Below are positions 53,050 to 62,249 of a stretch of DNA of 64,000 nucleotides, piece after piece. The notes under the pieces are model-generated. The model was not told the DNA's origin, searched no databases, and saw only the letters and a program-made list of their open reading frames with translations. The stretch is taken from NCBI RefSeq assembly GCF_016756615.1, contig NZ_AP023262.1:3721501-3785500 (forward strand), written 5' to 3'. The translations under genes and the position numbers were made by a program. The stretch comes from Mesorhizobium sp. L-8-3. GTDB taxonomy: Bacteria > Pseudomonadota > Alphaproteobacteria > Rhizobiales > Rhizobiaceae. Each line of letters begins with the position of its first letter. Within the stretch, counting starts at the first letter, position 1.

Positions 53050-54372
53050 TCACTTGGCGGCAGCATCCTCGTGCATCAGGCTCAGGCCCTTGGCCGTGCG
53101 CTTCTGGAAGCCTTTCCAGTAGGTGTGTTCCGGTTTGAAGGAACCATCCTCGTTGGCCGCCCAGACACCGTCGTCGGCGTTCTCCACGAGCGAGAGGTAA
53201 GGCGACATGCCGGCATCGCCTTTCAGCTCCTTGCCGAGGAAGGCGGTCACGAAATGCTGTGCGATGTTGTTCATCCGCGCCGTATCCCAGACCGGATCTG
53301 CGTAATGGTCGAACGGGACGAAATCGAGCGTGTCGACCTTGCTCCAGGATTCGGCCGGAGCCGGAATCGGTGCTGCGGCATTGTGGTTGGCGTTCTCGAA
53401 GGTCAGCAGATAGCGGTCGGCATTGACGCTCTGCTCGAAGATCGTCTTCACGCCGTTCTCGTAGCCCGACACGTCGTCGACGCTTCCAGCAACGAAGAAG
53501 ATCGGCTTGCGCACGCCGGCGAGCCCGGCCTCGTCCCAGAAGCCGCGCTCCATCCCCCAGGGCGCGAAGGCAACAACGGCCTTGATGCGAGGATCGATCA
53601 GCTGTTCGTGGCTCTCCGAGCCGGCAAGATGAATTTCAAGCGTATCTTCCGGCGCGCCCCATGTGAAATCGGTGGCGGCCTTGGTGACGCCACCGCCTGC
53701 CGTGATCACGGCGCCGTAGCCTCCCATGGAATAGCCGATGACCGCGGTCTTCGACGTATCGACAAGGCCTGAAAGGAAATGCCCGCCTTCCGTCGACAGC
53801 CGCGCCATCTCCTCCAGCACGGATTTCTGGTCGAGCGGCCGGTTGACCAGCGTCGATCCGAATTTCTGCTGGTCGTCATAGGTGGATTCGGCATGGTCGA
53901 TGGAGGCCACCACGTAGCCTTTGCTAGCCAGATTCTCGCCGAGATGGGAAAGCAGGAAGCGGTTGCCGGGATAGCCGTGGGACATGATGACCAGCGGATA
54001 GGCGCTGCCCTTTTTCGGCTCGGCGTCGCGAAGCGCCCTCCCGTGCAAAGTCACCTTCGTCTTGCCGTCACGCAGGAGGACATCCGTATAGTCGCTCGCC
54101 GCGGTGCCGTCGGGAACGTCGGCCGGATACCAGACTTCTAGGGTCAGCTTGCGATCGTAGCGGGGCAGGGGTTTTCCGGCCTCCACCTTGAGAATATCTA
54201 CCTGGCCTGGATTGACGATTTCAATCGTTCGCACGCCGATGTCTTCCGGGCCGAAGGCGGCAAGCTCCGGTGCATCGGGCCGGACGAGATCGATGCGATT
54301 GTCTTGGGCCATCGCGCCGGTGCCCTGAACTCCGAGAAAGGTAGCGGCTACTGCCGCAAAGAGCGTCTTCAT
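53050..54372 (-). CDS. Secreted alpha/beta-hydrolase (PAF acetylhydrolase/dienelactone hydrolase-like)
   Basis: This 440-residue protein has a signal peptide (about 1-22, A-M-A) and an alpha/beta-hydrolase fold with the oxyanion segment 'PLVIMSHGYPGNRFLLSHLGENLASKGYVVASIDH' (about 126-160), the nucleophile S215 in 'VIGYSMGGYG' and a late 'NHNAA' histidine. The pattern resembles platelet-activating-factor acetylhydrolase-like and dienelactone hydrolase-like lipases; the substrate is unknown. GGGGA supports the start at 54370-54372. It appears to be a single gene. Confidence 0.82.
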   Translation of the reverse strand: MKTLFAAVAATFLGVQGTGAMAQDNRIDLVRPDAPELAAFGPEDIGVRTIEIVNPGQVDILKVEAGKPLPRYDRKLTLEVWYPADVPDGTAASDYTDVLLRDGKTKVTLHGRALRDAEPKKGSAYPLVIMSHGYPGNRFLLSHLGENLASKGYVVASIDHAESTYDDQQKFGSTLVNRPLDQKSVLEEMARLSTEGGHFLSGLVDTSKTAVIGYSMGGYGAVITAGGGVTKAATDFTWGAPEDTLEIHLAGSESHEQLIDPRIKAVVAFAPWGMERGFWDEAGLAGVRKPIFFVAGSVDDVSGYENGVKTIFEQSVNADRYLLTFENANHNAAAPIPAPAESWSKVDTLDFVPFDHYADPVWDTARMNNIAQHFVTAFLGKELKGDAGMSPYLSLVENADDGVWAANEDGSFKPEHTYWKGFQKRTAKGLSLMHEDAAAK

Positions 54373-54500
54373 CTTGTATCCCCTGGTTGCGTTTCCGATG
54401 CTCGAGACCGAACGAATAGGCGAGGAAGAAGAAAATGCCGTGACGCTGCCGGCGTTTCCCAAATCGTCAGGCAGGAGGGAAACGCCGGCGTTGATGAACC

Positions 54501-55703
54501 TTACGACAGCGAAGCCGTGAAACGCTGGATGCGGTTGCAGGCCTCTTCGAGCAGGGCTTCCGAGGTCGCGTAGGAGATGCGGAAGTTAGGCCCAAGGCCG
54601 AAGGCCGAGCCATGGACGACCGCCACGCCTTCGGCTTCGAGCAACTCGCCGACGAAAGTCTCGTCATTGGCGATGACTTTGCCAGCAGGCGTCTTCTTGC
54701 CGATCAGGCCGGCGCAGGACGGGTAGACGTAGAAGGCGCCTTCGGGCGAGGGGCAGGAAATGCCGCGCGCCTGGTTGAGCATCGACACGACGAGGTCGCG
54801 GCGACCCTGGAAGATCGCCTTGTTTTTCCTGACGAAGTCCTGGGGGCCGTTGAGCGCTTCCACCGAAGCCCACTGCGCGATGGTGCAGGCGCCCGACGTC
54901 TGCTGGCCCTGGATCATGTCCATCGCCTTGATCAGCGCGACCGGTCCGGCGGCATAGCCGATGCGCCAGCCGGTCATGGCATAGGCCTTGGACACGCCGT
55001 TCATGGTGAGCGTGCGCTCGTAGAGCGCCGGTTCGACCTCGGCGATCGTCTTGAATACGAAGTCGCCATAAATGAGGTGCTCATACATGTCGTCGGTCAG
55101 GATCCAGACATGCGGATGCTTCAACAGCACGTCGGCGATCGCCTTCAGCTCTTCGGCGGTGTAGGCCGCGCCCGATGGGTTCGAGGGCGAGTTCATCACA
55201 AGCCATTTGGTGCGCGGGGTGATCGCCTTCTCGAGCGCTTCGGGCTTCAGCTTGAAGCCGTTGTCGATCGTCGTCTCGGCGAAAACGGCGGTGCCGCCGC
55301 ACAGCGCCACCATCTCGGGATAGCTCACCCAGTAGGGGGTCGGCACGACCACCTCGTCGCCGGGGTTGAGGGTCGCCATGAAGGCGTTGAACAGGATCTG
55401 CTTGCCGCCGGTGCCGACGATGGTCTGCTCCGGCCGGTAGTCGAGATTGTTCTCGCGCTTGAACTTCTGCGCGATGGCCTCGCGCAACGGCACGATGCCG
55501 GAAACCGGCGGATACTTGGTCTCGCCCCGCTTGATGGCGGCGATCGCGGCTTCCTTCACATTGTCGGGCGTATCGAAATCGGGCTCGCCGGCGCCAAGGC
55601 TGATGACGTCGCGGCCTTTCGCTTTCATCTCGCGCGCCTTCTGGGTGACCGCGATCGTCGCGGAAGGCTTAACGCGGGAAAGGGCATCGGCAAGGAAGGC
55701 CAT
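54501..55703 (-). CDS. aatA: Aspartate aminotransferase (class I, Ib type)
   Basis: This 400-residue fold-type I PLP enzyme starts 'LADALSRVKPSATIAVTQKAREMKAKGRDVISLGAGEPDFDTPDNV' as in rhizobial AatA/AspC. The PLP Lys is K239 in 'NGVSKAYAMTGWRIGY', and 'NSPSNPSGAAY' (about 171-181) and 'FRISYATSEALLEEACNRI' with the substrate Arg follow the class. It interconverts aspartate and oxaloacetate, and in some relatives prephenate. GGAGAC supports the start at 55701-55703. Confidence 0.94.
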   Translation of the reverse strand: MAFLADALSRVKPSATIAVTQKAREMKAKGRDVISLGAGEPDFDTPDNVKEAAIAAIKRGETKYPPVSGIVPLREAIAQKFKRENNLDYRPEQTIVGTGGKQILFNAFMATLNPGDEVVVPTPYWVSYPEMVALCGGTAVFAETTIDNGFKLKPEALEKAITPRTKWLVMNSPSNPSGAAYTAEELKAIADVLLKHPHVWILTDDMYEHLIYGDFVFKTIAEVEPALYERTLTMNGVSKAYAMTGWRIGYAAGPVALIKAMDMIQGQQTSGACTIAQWASVEALNGPQDFVRKNKAIFQGRRDLVVSMLNQARGISCPSPEGAFYVYPSCAGLIGKKTPAGKVIANDETFVGELLEAEGVAVVHGSAFGLGPNFRISYATSEALLEEACNRIQRFTASLS

Positions 55704-56066
55704 GGCAGTCTGTCTCCAATAGGCATAGCCGCTGATCGGCGGGCATCTACCGCATCGGCCCGAGATCAATTCGATGCTCGGAAAGCGCGATGCGTCGACG
55801 TGAGAGCGTCCTTTGTGCATCCAGGAGGACGCAACCGCGCTCTATTGTCCGATAGGCCGGCAAACCGCAAGGGCGGATCCATGAATTCGCGCGATGGCTT
55901 CATCACGCCGCCGTTTGCAGTCCGTTCGACCCCCATGAATGCATGATGCGCGCTGCTGCGAAAACGCCCGGACCGGGGGACAGCGGGCATTGATTTGCGT
56001 GGCTTGCTTCCTATGCCTTTTTGGCATTGAATTTGTTGCGCTATTCACGCCGGATTTTTGCCAATC
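55704..56066. other. Divergent intergenic region between aatA and a LuxR-type gene
   Basis: No gene is firmly supported. A 21-codon frame with a purine-rich upstream site begins at 55881 (MNSRDGFITPPF...) but resembles nothing. A perfect ATGCC-N5-GGCAT repeat lies at 56013-56027. Confidence 0.4.
56013..56027. promoter_or_regulatory. Palindrome upstream of the LuxR-type gene
   Basis: ATGCC-TTTTT-GGCAT lies 40 bases before the start of the LuxR-type regulator. It may be an autoregulatory site; inferred from position and symmetry. Confidence 0.35.
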
Positions 56067-57194
56067 ATGTCTTTTGCATCTCCTGCCGCTTTGATCGACA
56101 GCATTTACGAAGCCGCCTTCCTGCCGAATATCTGGGACTCGGTGCTGCATGACATGGCGCGGTCGATCGGCGCCGAAGGCACCGTCTTGTTCAATTCGCG
56201 CGCGGCTTCGACGCGGTGGCGGGCGTCCCAGGGCATAATGGACATGATCGAGCGCATCCTCGCCGAGGATTGGACCAGCCGGAACCCACGCGCCGAGCGG
56301 CTGCTGTCCGCGCAGCATCATGGCTTCCTGAACGAGGCCGACCAGTTCACCGAGGAGGAATACAACCGGTTTCCCATCTATACGGACCTCATGCAGCCAT
56401 GCGGCTACGGCTTCGGGGCAGCAACCGCCATTCACGTTCCGAGTGGCGACAATCTTGTCTTCTCCGTCGAAAAGAAACGCGACAGCGGGCCCGTCAGTCG
56501 GCAAGGAATCGAATTCCTCGACCTGCTGCGTCCTCACCTCGCCCGAGCCGCACTGTTGTCGAGCCGGCTGGAGTTCGAGCGCATCAACGCAGCCGTAGAA
56601 GCCCTACAGATGACCGGCCTGCCATCTGCCGTGCTGACGAACGACGGCAAGGTGATTGCAAGCAATGCGCTTCTCGAGGGGCTTGCACCACAGGTTTCCG
56701 TGGCGGCCTTCGATCATTTGCGCTTTGCATACGCGCCGGCCAACGCATTCCTGACCAATGCGCTCGCGCAATTGCGCCTTTCTCCGATTTCAACGGCAAC
56801 TGCCAGCCGTTCATTTCCCCTCCCGCAAAGGGAGGGCGCACCCGCGGCTGTGGTGCATCTCGTGCCCGTCAAAGGGGATGCACGCGATATCTTCGTGCGA
56901 GCAGCCTCTTTCCTGATCATCACACCGGTCGACCGAAAGCAGGTGCCGTCTGCCGAAACGATCCAAGGTCTTTTCGACCTTTCCCCGGCGGAGGCGCGGG
57001 TGGCCCGCTCGCTCGCGGCCGGCAGCGACGTCGCCGGCACCGCGCTTCACTTGTCATTGAGCCCCGAGACTGTCCGCAGCCACGTGAAGGCGATATTGGC
57101 AAAGTCGGGGATGAACCGGCAAACCGACTTCGTCGCAGCCATTGCGACAATTCCTCCGATTGGGTTGATCCATCGGATGAAGGCGAGGTCTTGA
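56067..57194 (+). CDS. LuxR-type helix-turn-helix transcriptional regulator
   Basis: This 375-residue regulator has a C-terminal LuxR/GerE helix-turn-helix: 'FDLSPAEARVARSLAAGSDVAGTALHLSLSPETVRSHVKAILAKSGMNRQTDFVAAI' (about 305-362). The long N-terminal part (1-290) looks like two PAS-like modules, with 'IYEAAFLPNIWDSVLHDMARSIGAEGTVLFNS' at the start, a pattern seen in rhizobial solo LuxR-type proteins. There is no autoinducer synthase nearby. The ATG at 56067 is chosen over a TTG three codons upstream. The ligand is unknown. Confidence 0.85.
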   Translation: MSFASPAALIDSIYEAAFLPNIWDSVLHDMARSIGAEGTVLFNSRAASTRWRASQGIMDMIERILAEDWTSRNPRAERLLSAQHHGFLNEADQFTEEEYNRFPIYTDLMQPCGYGFGAATAIHVPSGDNLVFSVEKKRDSGPVSRQGIEFLDLLRPHLARAALLSSRLEFERINAAVEALQMTGLPSAVLTNDGKVIASNALLEGLAPQVSVAAFDHLRFAYAPANAFLTNALAQLRLSPISTATASRSFPLPQREGAPAAVVHLVPVKGDARDIFVRAASFLIITPVDRKQVPSAETIQGLFDLSPAEARVARSLAAGSDVAGTALHLSLSPETVRSHVKAILAKSGMNRQTDFVAAIATIPPIGLIHRMKARS

Positions 57195-57381
57195 GGCCTG
57201 GCGCAGAAGCCGTCGGACTCATTCGTGCTCGCCTCCCATCCTGAATGGCGATCAAGCGGCGTCCAATTCGCTCCCGGTCACCCAAATTGGTGAAGACGTT
57301 CTCGCGCGCGGAACTATTCGTCGAGTTGGAGGTGGCCCGATGGCGCCTCCTGTTCGAACTCAGCTCCGGGGGAGTACCAGA

Positions 57382-57726
57382 ATGCCCAATCGCCGCGATA
57401 TGTTGGCCGCCTGCATGGTGGTTCTTGCGTCCGCTTCCTTTGCATCACAAGCTTTCGCCACAGGCTTTTCGTGGGACGGAACCTGGAGTGGCAAGGCCGC
57501 CAATGGTCGGACGACCGTGATCAAGATTTCAAACGGCAAAGTGGTAAGCTGGACATCCAACGGCTCCGCGGCAAACATCAAATCATCGTCGGTGACTTCA
57601 ACCAAAGTGATGATTCAGCACGCCGAGGGTGCGCGTGTTACGCTGCGCCCACGCGACGACGGGACTGTCTCCTACAAATGGCAAGGTAACAACGCCAGCT
57701 CTACTGCGATCCTCAAGCGTCGCTAG
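57382..57726 (+). CDS. Small exported hypothetical protein
   Basis: This 114-residue precursor has an N-terminal 'MPNRRDML' with an RR pair, a hydrophobic core and a cleavage site after 'SQAFA' (about residue 26). The mature 88-residue domain ('FSWDGTWSGKAANGRTTVIKISNGKVVSWTSNG...GTVSYKWQGNNASSTAILKRR') is rich in beta-forming residues and looks like a compact beta-barrel. I do not recognise the family. GGGGGAG precedes the ATG. It sits between the LuxR-type regulator and the mosaic RTX gene, both on the same strand. Confidence 0.65.
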   Translation: MPNRRDMLAACMVVLASASFASQAFATGFSWDGTWSGKAANGRTTVIKISNGKVVSWTSNGSAANIKSSSVTSTKVMIQHAEGARVTLRPRDDGTVSYKWQGNNASSTAILKRR

Positions 57727-57847
57727 CAAGAATGTGAATTCGTATTGTGTGCTATTGAAAGTCAATTTTTCGGTAGCTCAATAACCTCTTGCGCGATTGA
57801 GTTGTGCATCGGAATCCTTATTGAATGAGTGTTTGTGGGGGATTTAA

Positions 57848-59707
57848 ATGATACCGATCAATCCAAAAGGATCATCTTACACTATAAATTTGGCAAATTA
57901 TGGTTATGTCACCAATGATGTCATCTACATAGGCGTCTTCGGTGCGTTCGTTGCTGGTATTGGCTATCCAGATTCATCTCACAATTCGTCTCTACAATAC
58001 GGGAGCTTTCTTTTCAGGATGGGTCGAGACGTCTATCATCGAATGACCCTCGATGCGGGCCTTAGCGTTACAATAAGACAAAATGACATTCCCTTGGAGG
58101 ATAATTCAGATCCCGACGGCAATTATCGAGTGATGTTAAAACCCAGAATTTTCTCATACTTCGACAATATCGTAAATTTGGACAATCCGTCCGAAATGCA
58201 AAAGAAGGCGGCCGATGCTGGAGAAAACGTATACGATAGTGGGAATGGGAACGACGTAGTTCGACTGCCCGATTATTCAAGCTATTCGTTGGTGCGGTGG
58301 GTTTCACGAACCGCGTTCCATGCTGGAGATGGGAACGATAGAATCACAGGTGGAGATGGAAACGACATCATCCACGGCGACAACGGCAACGACATCATCA
58401 GCGGAGAGATCGGCTACGACCTGCTCTACGGCGGAGATGGAGCCGATCTGATCGTCGGCGGCTATGGCGCCGACCAGATGTCCGGCGGCTTGGGTGACGA
58501 CCGGATCTATGTCGACAACGCCGCAGACAAGGTGTTCGAAGCCGCGGGACAGGGCAACGACACGGCCTACTGCTCGGTCAGCCATACGCTGGCGGCGGGG
58601 CAGCATGTCGAGACCATCGCCACAACCAATTTGGGCGCCACCGGCGCGATCAACCTTGCCGGCAACGAGCTAGGCCAGAAAATCGTCGGCAACAACGGCC
58701 GCAACATTCTCAACGGCAATGGCGGCAACGATGTGCTCTACGGCTATGCCGGCGACGATACGCTGATCGGGGGCACAGGGATCGATCAGATGCATGGTGG
58801 GGTCGGCAGCGATGTCTTCCGTGTCGACCATGCCGCAGACAAAGTGTTCGAGACCGCGGGCCAAGGTGCCGACACGGTGCTGGCGTCTGCCAGCTACGCG
58901 CTCGCTGCCGGTCAGAGCATCGAGAGGCTCGCCACTTCCCTATTGACGGCTGTTGCGGCGATCCGGCTCACCGGGAACGAATTCGACCAGACGATCAGCG
59001 GCAACAACGGCGCCAATATAGTGTCGGGCAACGGCGGCACGGATGTGCTGTTCGGGCATGGCGGCAATGACACGCTCAATGGCGGCTCCGGCGACGACGT
59101 GCTCGATGGTGGCTCCGGCAACGACAGGCTGGATGGTGGAGACGGCAACGACACCTACGTGCTCGCCAACGGTGCCGATGTCGTCGTCGACATTGGCGGC
59201 ACGCTCGACGCCATCACCTCGACCATTTCGCGCAGCCTCGCCAACTATGCCACGATCGAGAAGCTGACCTTGCTGGGAACCGCCAACATCAACGGCACCG
59301 GCAACGGCCTTGCCAACACCATCGTCGGCAATGCGGGCAACAACACGCTCAATGGCGGCCTCGGCAGGGACGTGCTGACCGGCGGGACCGGCAATGACAG
59401 CTTCCGCTTCGATACCGCGCTCTCGGCCGCCAATGTCGACCGCATCACCGACTTCTCGGTGCCGCGGGACACGATCGTGCTGGAGAACGCCGTCTTCAAG
59501 GGGTTGGCCGCCGGCACGCTCGCCGCAAGCGCTTTCGTGAAGAATACGACCGGGCTCGCGATGGATGCCAATGACCGCATCATCTTCGAGACCGACACCG
59601 GCAAACTGTTCTACGACAGCAACGGCAGTGCTTCGGGAGGCGCGATCAATTTCGCGACGCTTGCGCCGAACCTGACACTCACCAATGCCGATTTCCAGGT
59701 GATTTGA
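57848..59707 (+). CDS. RTX calcium-binding protein with AT-rich N-terminal part
   Basis: This 619-residue protein has an N-terminal domain of about 155 residues without recognisable relatives, then many RTX units (GGxGxDxxxG; about 155-215, 270-310 and 385-440). A C-terminal module ends N-L-T-L-T-N-A-D-F-Q-V-I, nearly identical in pattern to the end of the giant Calx-beta/RTX protein. There is no signal peptide, consistent with type I secretion. The first 500 bases are strikingly AT-rich while the rest is GC-rich, suggesting a mosaic gene. GGGGGAT precedes the ATG. Confidence 0.87.
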   Translation: MIPINPKGSSYTINLANYGYVTNDVIYIGVFGAFVAGIGYPDSSHNSSLQYGSFLFRMGRDVYHRMTLDAGLSVTIRQNDIPLEDNSDPDGNYRVMLKPRIFSYFDNIVNLDNPSEMQKKAADAGENVYDSGNGNDVVRLPDYSSYSLVRWVSRTAFHAGDGNDRITGGDGNDIIHGDNGNDIISGEIGYDLLYGGDGADLIVGGYGADQMSGGLGDDRIYVDNAADKVFEAAGQGNDTAYCSVSHTLAAGQHVETIATTNLGATGAINLAGNELGQKIVGNNGRNILNGNGGNDVLYGYAGDDTLIGGTGIDQMHGGVGSDVFRVDHAADKVFETAGQGADTVLASASYALAAGQSIERLATSLLTAVAAIRLTGNEFDQTISGNNGANIVSGNGGTDVLFGHGGNDTLNGGSGDDVLDGGSGNDRLDGGDGNDTYVLANGADVVVDIGGTLDAITSTISRSLANYATIEKLTLLGTANINGTGNGLANTIVGNAGNNTLNGGLGRDVLTGGTGNDSFRFDTALSAANVDRITDFSVPRDTIVLENAVFKGLAAGTLAASAFVKNTTGLAMDANDRIIFETDTGKLFYDSNGSASGGAINFATLAPNLTLTNADFQVI

Positions 59708-60314
59708 GGGCCGGGAAGCAAAGGGTCCGCACCCCTCTTCCGTTGCAGGCGCATCGCCCGTGGACGGCTGCCAATATGCCAGCCGACGGCGAAATTCCCC
59801 CTGTGCGCCGAACGGTATTTCATCTGAGTTGCCATGAATTGACAGCGTGTGTCGGGTGGCCTGTCGTCAAATGGGCTGCCCAAGTCGGTAGACGCTCCGA
59901 AGGAACGGGTAATGACGAACCCAGTTTCCCCTTCATAGACAGAGCGGCAGCATCGACGGAATTGGTAGTACTGCACTTTAGCGGTCTGTCGAGCACCGGA
60001 TTCGAAAGCGGTGCCCATTTTTCTCTGATGCTACAGGCATCCATCCGTGCGGCCCGATCGCCGGAACGGGACTATGCGGTCGCGTGCTTCGGCAGCCGAT
60101 CTCAGGGCCGCTCGCATAAAAAGCAGTTGTATCGCATTTGAAGTATCTACTTAACGGCGGGTCAAAATGACCTCTGTATTTCTGTCCGGGTAGCCTGACC
60201 TTGCCCGGAGTTGAAAGTAGTGTCGTACAGCAACGGGCCTGCCCATACCCGACAGAAGAAGACCGCCGGCGATGCACGTGTCATCCGGACGGTCGAGCGG
60301 AGGAGGGCCAGGCC
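59708..60314. other. Intergenic region with several small palindromes
   Basis: No gene is supported; a 145-codon frame (59704-60141) lacks a ribosome binding site and overlaps the end of the RTX gene. Small inverted repeats lie close together before the EAL gene: AAGTA-TC-TACTT (60141-60152) and GGTCA-AAA-TGACC (60160-60172), then TCCGGG...CCCGGA (about 60184-60208). They may be regulatory sites. Confidence 0.4.
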
Positions 60315-61196
60315 ATGAACGCCCAGGCCTCCCGCCCCGTCAGCGTCAACGATGCCATTGTCACGGACGAGATCGGCATCGAGTTCGGCGTGATGGGCGA
60401 CTACCGCCTGAAATGCGCCTACCAGCCTATCTTCAGACGGGACGCCGCCCATCTTCGCCCGGTGGCCGTCGAGGGAACGCAGATCGCCTTCCTCGAAGGG
60501 GAGCGTGCCGAATGGCCGTCCTTCATGGCCGACGTCTCAAGGGCCGACCGATCCTTCGTCGACCGCCTGGGGCGCACGCTTTCGCTGCGCAACCATCGCA
60601 ATATCGGCCTGCCGGAGATGGACCTCCTGTTCACCTCCGATCCGATCCCCGACGGCGACGTCGACCGGTGGCCGGGACCGATGGCTCTGCTTCCCGGCCG
60701 GCTCGAAGAGATCGATCTCGATCCGGCCCGCCTCATCTGCGAGATCAACGACGCCGTCTGGCTCGACCGGGAGGCGCTGCTTGATCTCGCCACGGGCCTG
60801 CGGCGGGCCGGCCTGCGTATTGCCGTCGGAGATTTCGGCTCGGGCCATGCCACACTCGAGCGCATCGGCCTCGTGAAACCCGATATCGTGACGATCGACG
60901 AGGCGTGGTTCCATCGCCTGTGCGAGGACGAAGGCACGGTGCGCCTCTTCGGGCCGATCGCCGCGACTTTCCGGCAACTGGGTTCGCAGGTGCTCGTCAG
61001 CGGCATCGAGACGCCGGCGCAGTTGCGCATTGCGCTGGATGGCGGCGCGGATCTCTTGCAGGGACCGCTGCTTTCGACGCCGGCGCTCGCCGGCTCGACC
61101 TTCGACGAGACGCCGCTCCTGATCGAGAAGCTGCTGAGGACATCGGGCAAGGTGGTCCCGCTGTTCGGCAAGAACAACAAGCATAAGCGGCGTTGA
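60315..61196 (+). CDS. Degenerate EAL-domain protein
   Basis: This 293-residue protein is an EAL fold with altered catalytic motifs. 'YQPIF' is kept, but the EAL segment reads A-V-E-G-T, the E-x-T-E motif reads E-I-N-D, the DDFGTG loop reads G-D-F-G-S-G and K-P-D-I-V-T-I-D is kept. Loss of the first Asp of DDFGTG suggests it cannot hydrolyse cyclic-di-GMP and may serve as a receptor or scaffold instead. GGAGG precedes the ATG at 60315. No GGDEF domain is present. Confidence 0.82.
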   Translation: MNAQASRPVSVNDAIVTDEIGIEFGVMGDYRLKCAYQPIFRRDAAHLRPVAVEGTQIAFLEGERAEWPSFMADVSRADRSFVDRLGRTLSLRNHRNIGLPEMDLLFTSDPIPDGDVDRWPGPMALLPGRLEEIDLDPARLICEINDAVWLDREALLDLATGLRRAGLRIAVGDFGSGHATLERIGLVKPDIVTIDEAWFHRLCEDEGTVRLFGPIAATFRQLGSQVLVSGIETPAQLRIALDGGADLLQGPLLSTPALAGSTFDETPLLIEKLLRTSGKVVPLFGKNNKHKRR

Positions 61197-61271
61197 TAGA
61201 TCTCGAAAAACTAATCGTTGGATCGCCGCGCCGCCGAAGGCGATAGTGCCTCGGCAACCGGAGGGACGGCC

Positions 61272-61883
61272 ATGAAGACGATCTACGGCATGGTGGAGAG
61301 CGGCAACTGCTACAAGCCGCGTTTGCTGATGGCCAAACTCGGCCAGCCCTTCCGGCACGTGGCGGTGAGTTCGCGCGACGGCAGTACCAGGACCGCCGAC
61401 TATCTCGCCAAGAACCCCAACGGCATGGTGCCGCTGCTCGAACTCGAAGACGGGAGGCTGCTGGCCGAATCCAACGCGATCCTGCTCTATCTCGCCGAGG
61501 GAAGCCGCCTGCTGCCGCAGGACCCTTATGACCGGGGGCTCGCCTATCAGTGGCTGTTCTTCGAACAGTACAGCCACGAGCCCTATATCGCAGTTCGCAA
61601 GGCGCTGATAACGTTTCCCGAGCGTGCCCGGGACGCGACGCCCGAACGCCTGGCGCTGACGCTGGAACGCGGCAACCGGGCCCTTGGCGTGATGGAAAAA
61701 CACCTCGCCGAAAACAGCTTCTTCGCGGGCGATGCGATGAGCGTCGCCGATATCGCGCTTTATGCCTATACGCATGAGGCGGGGAAGGGCGGCTTCGATC
61801 TGTCGGCCTATCCTTCGGTCGGCGCCTGGCTCGATCGGGTGCGGGCGGACCCCGGCCATGTGACGATCGACTGGCTGCCCTGA
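61272..61883 (+). CDS. Glutathione S-transferase family protein
   Basis: This 203-residue protein has the thioredoxin-like N-terminal GST domain ('MVESGNCYKPRLLMAKLGQPFRHVAV', with Ser/Asn/Cys near the glutathione site, and 'NPNGMVPLLELEDGRLLAESNAILLYLAEGSRLLP') and an all-helical C-terminal domain ending 'FFAGDAMSVADIALYAYTHEAGKGGFDLSAYPSVGAWLDRVRADPGHV'. The probable activity is glutathione conjugation or peroxide reduction; no substrate can be assigned. GGAGGGA precedes the ATG at 61272. Confidence 0.88.
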   Translation: MKTIYGMVESGNCYKPRLLMAKLGQPFRHVAVSSRDGSTRTADYLAKNPNGMVPLLELEDGRLLAESNAILLYLAEGSRLLPQDPYDRGLAYQWLFFEQYSHEPYIAVRKALITFPERARDATPERLALTLERGNRALGVMEKHLAENSFFAGDAMSVADIALYAYTHEAGKGGFDLSAYPSVGAWLDRVRADPGHVTIDWLP

Positions 61884-62249
61884 TCATCCGGAACCATCGG
61901 GTGGAAGGCGATATCGGTTCGGGGAACTGGAGAAGCAGCTGCGCCGGCACGCTTCGATCGCATATCGGTTCCAGGGCGCATCGCTCTTGGGAGACACAAG
62001 CCTGGCGCGGAGTTTCGTCGCGTGCTCGATGAAACGCCCCGACGATCAAGACCTCGGGAATCAAAAAAGGCGGGACAATGCCCGCCTTCCGCTCGGTAGC
62101 CTGATCCCGGAACCGGAGTGACCCGGCCGCAGCAATCCGCTGTCTTGGCCCTGGTCTCTCGTCTGTTCCGGCGCGCTCGACGCGCGGCCGCCAGTACATC
62201 CGTGACTTGCCGCGCGCTTCCGGCCCTCGCCGAAAGCGCGCCGCGAGGA
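61884..62249. other. Intergenic region between gst and the third cold-shock gene
   Basis: I see no gene here. A terminator for the minus-strand csp gene lies at 62063-62088; otherwise nothing is recognisable. Confidence 0.45.
62063..62088 (-). terminator. Intrinsic terminator, minus strand
   Basis: On the minus strand AAGGCGGG-CATTGT-CCCGCCTT is followed by TTTT. No minus-strand gene other than csp 3 lies upstream within 400 bases, so it probably terminates that gene after a 160-base 3' region. Confidence 0.6.

Noticed and set aside
57245..57520. 91-codon frame upstream of the small exported protein
   Set aside because: It overlaps the next gene by about 140 bases in another frame and resembles no family.
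59704..60141. 145-codon frame after the mosaic RTX gene
   Set aside because: No ribosome binding site, no family resemblance, and it starts within the end of the RTX gene.
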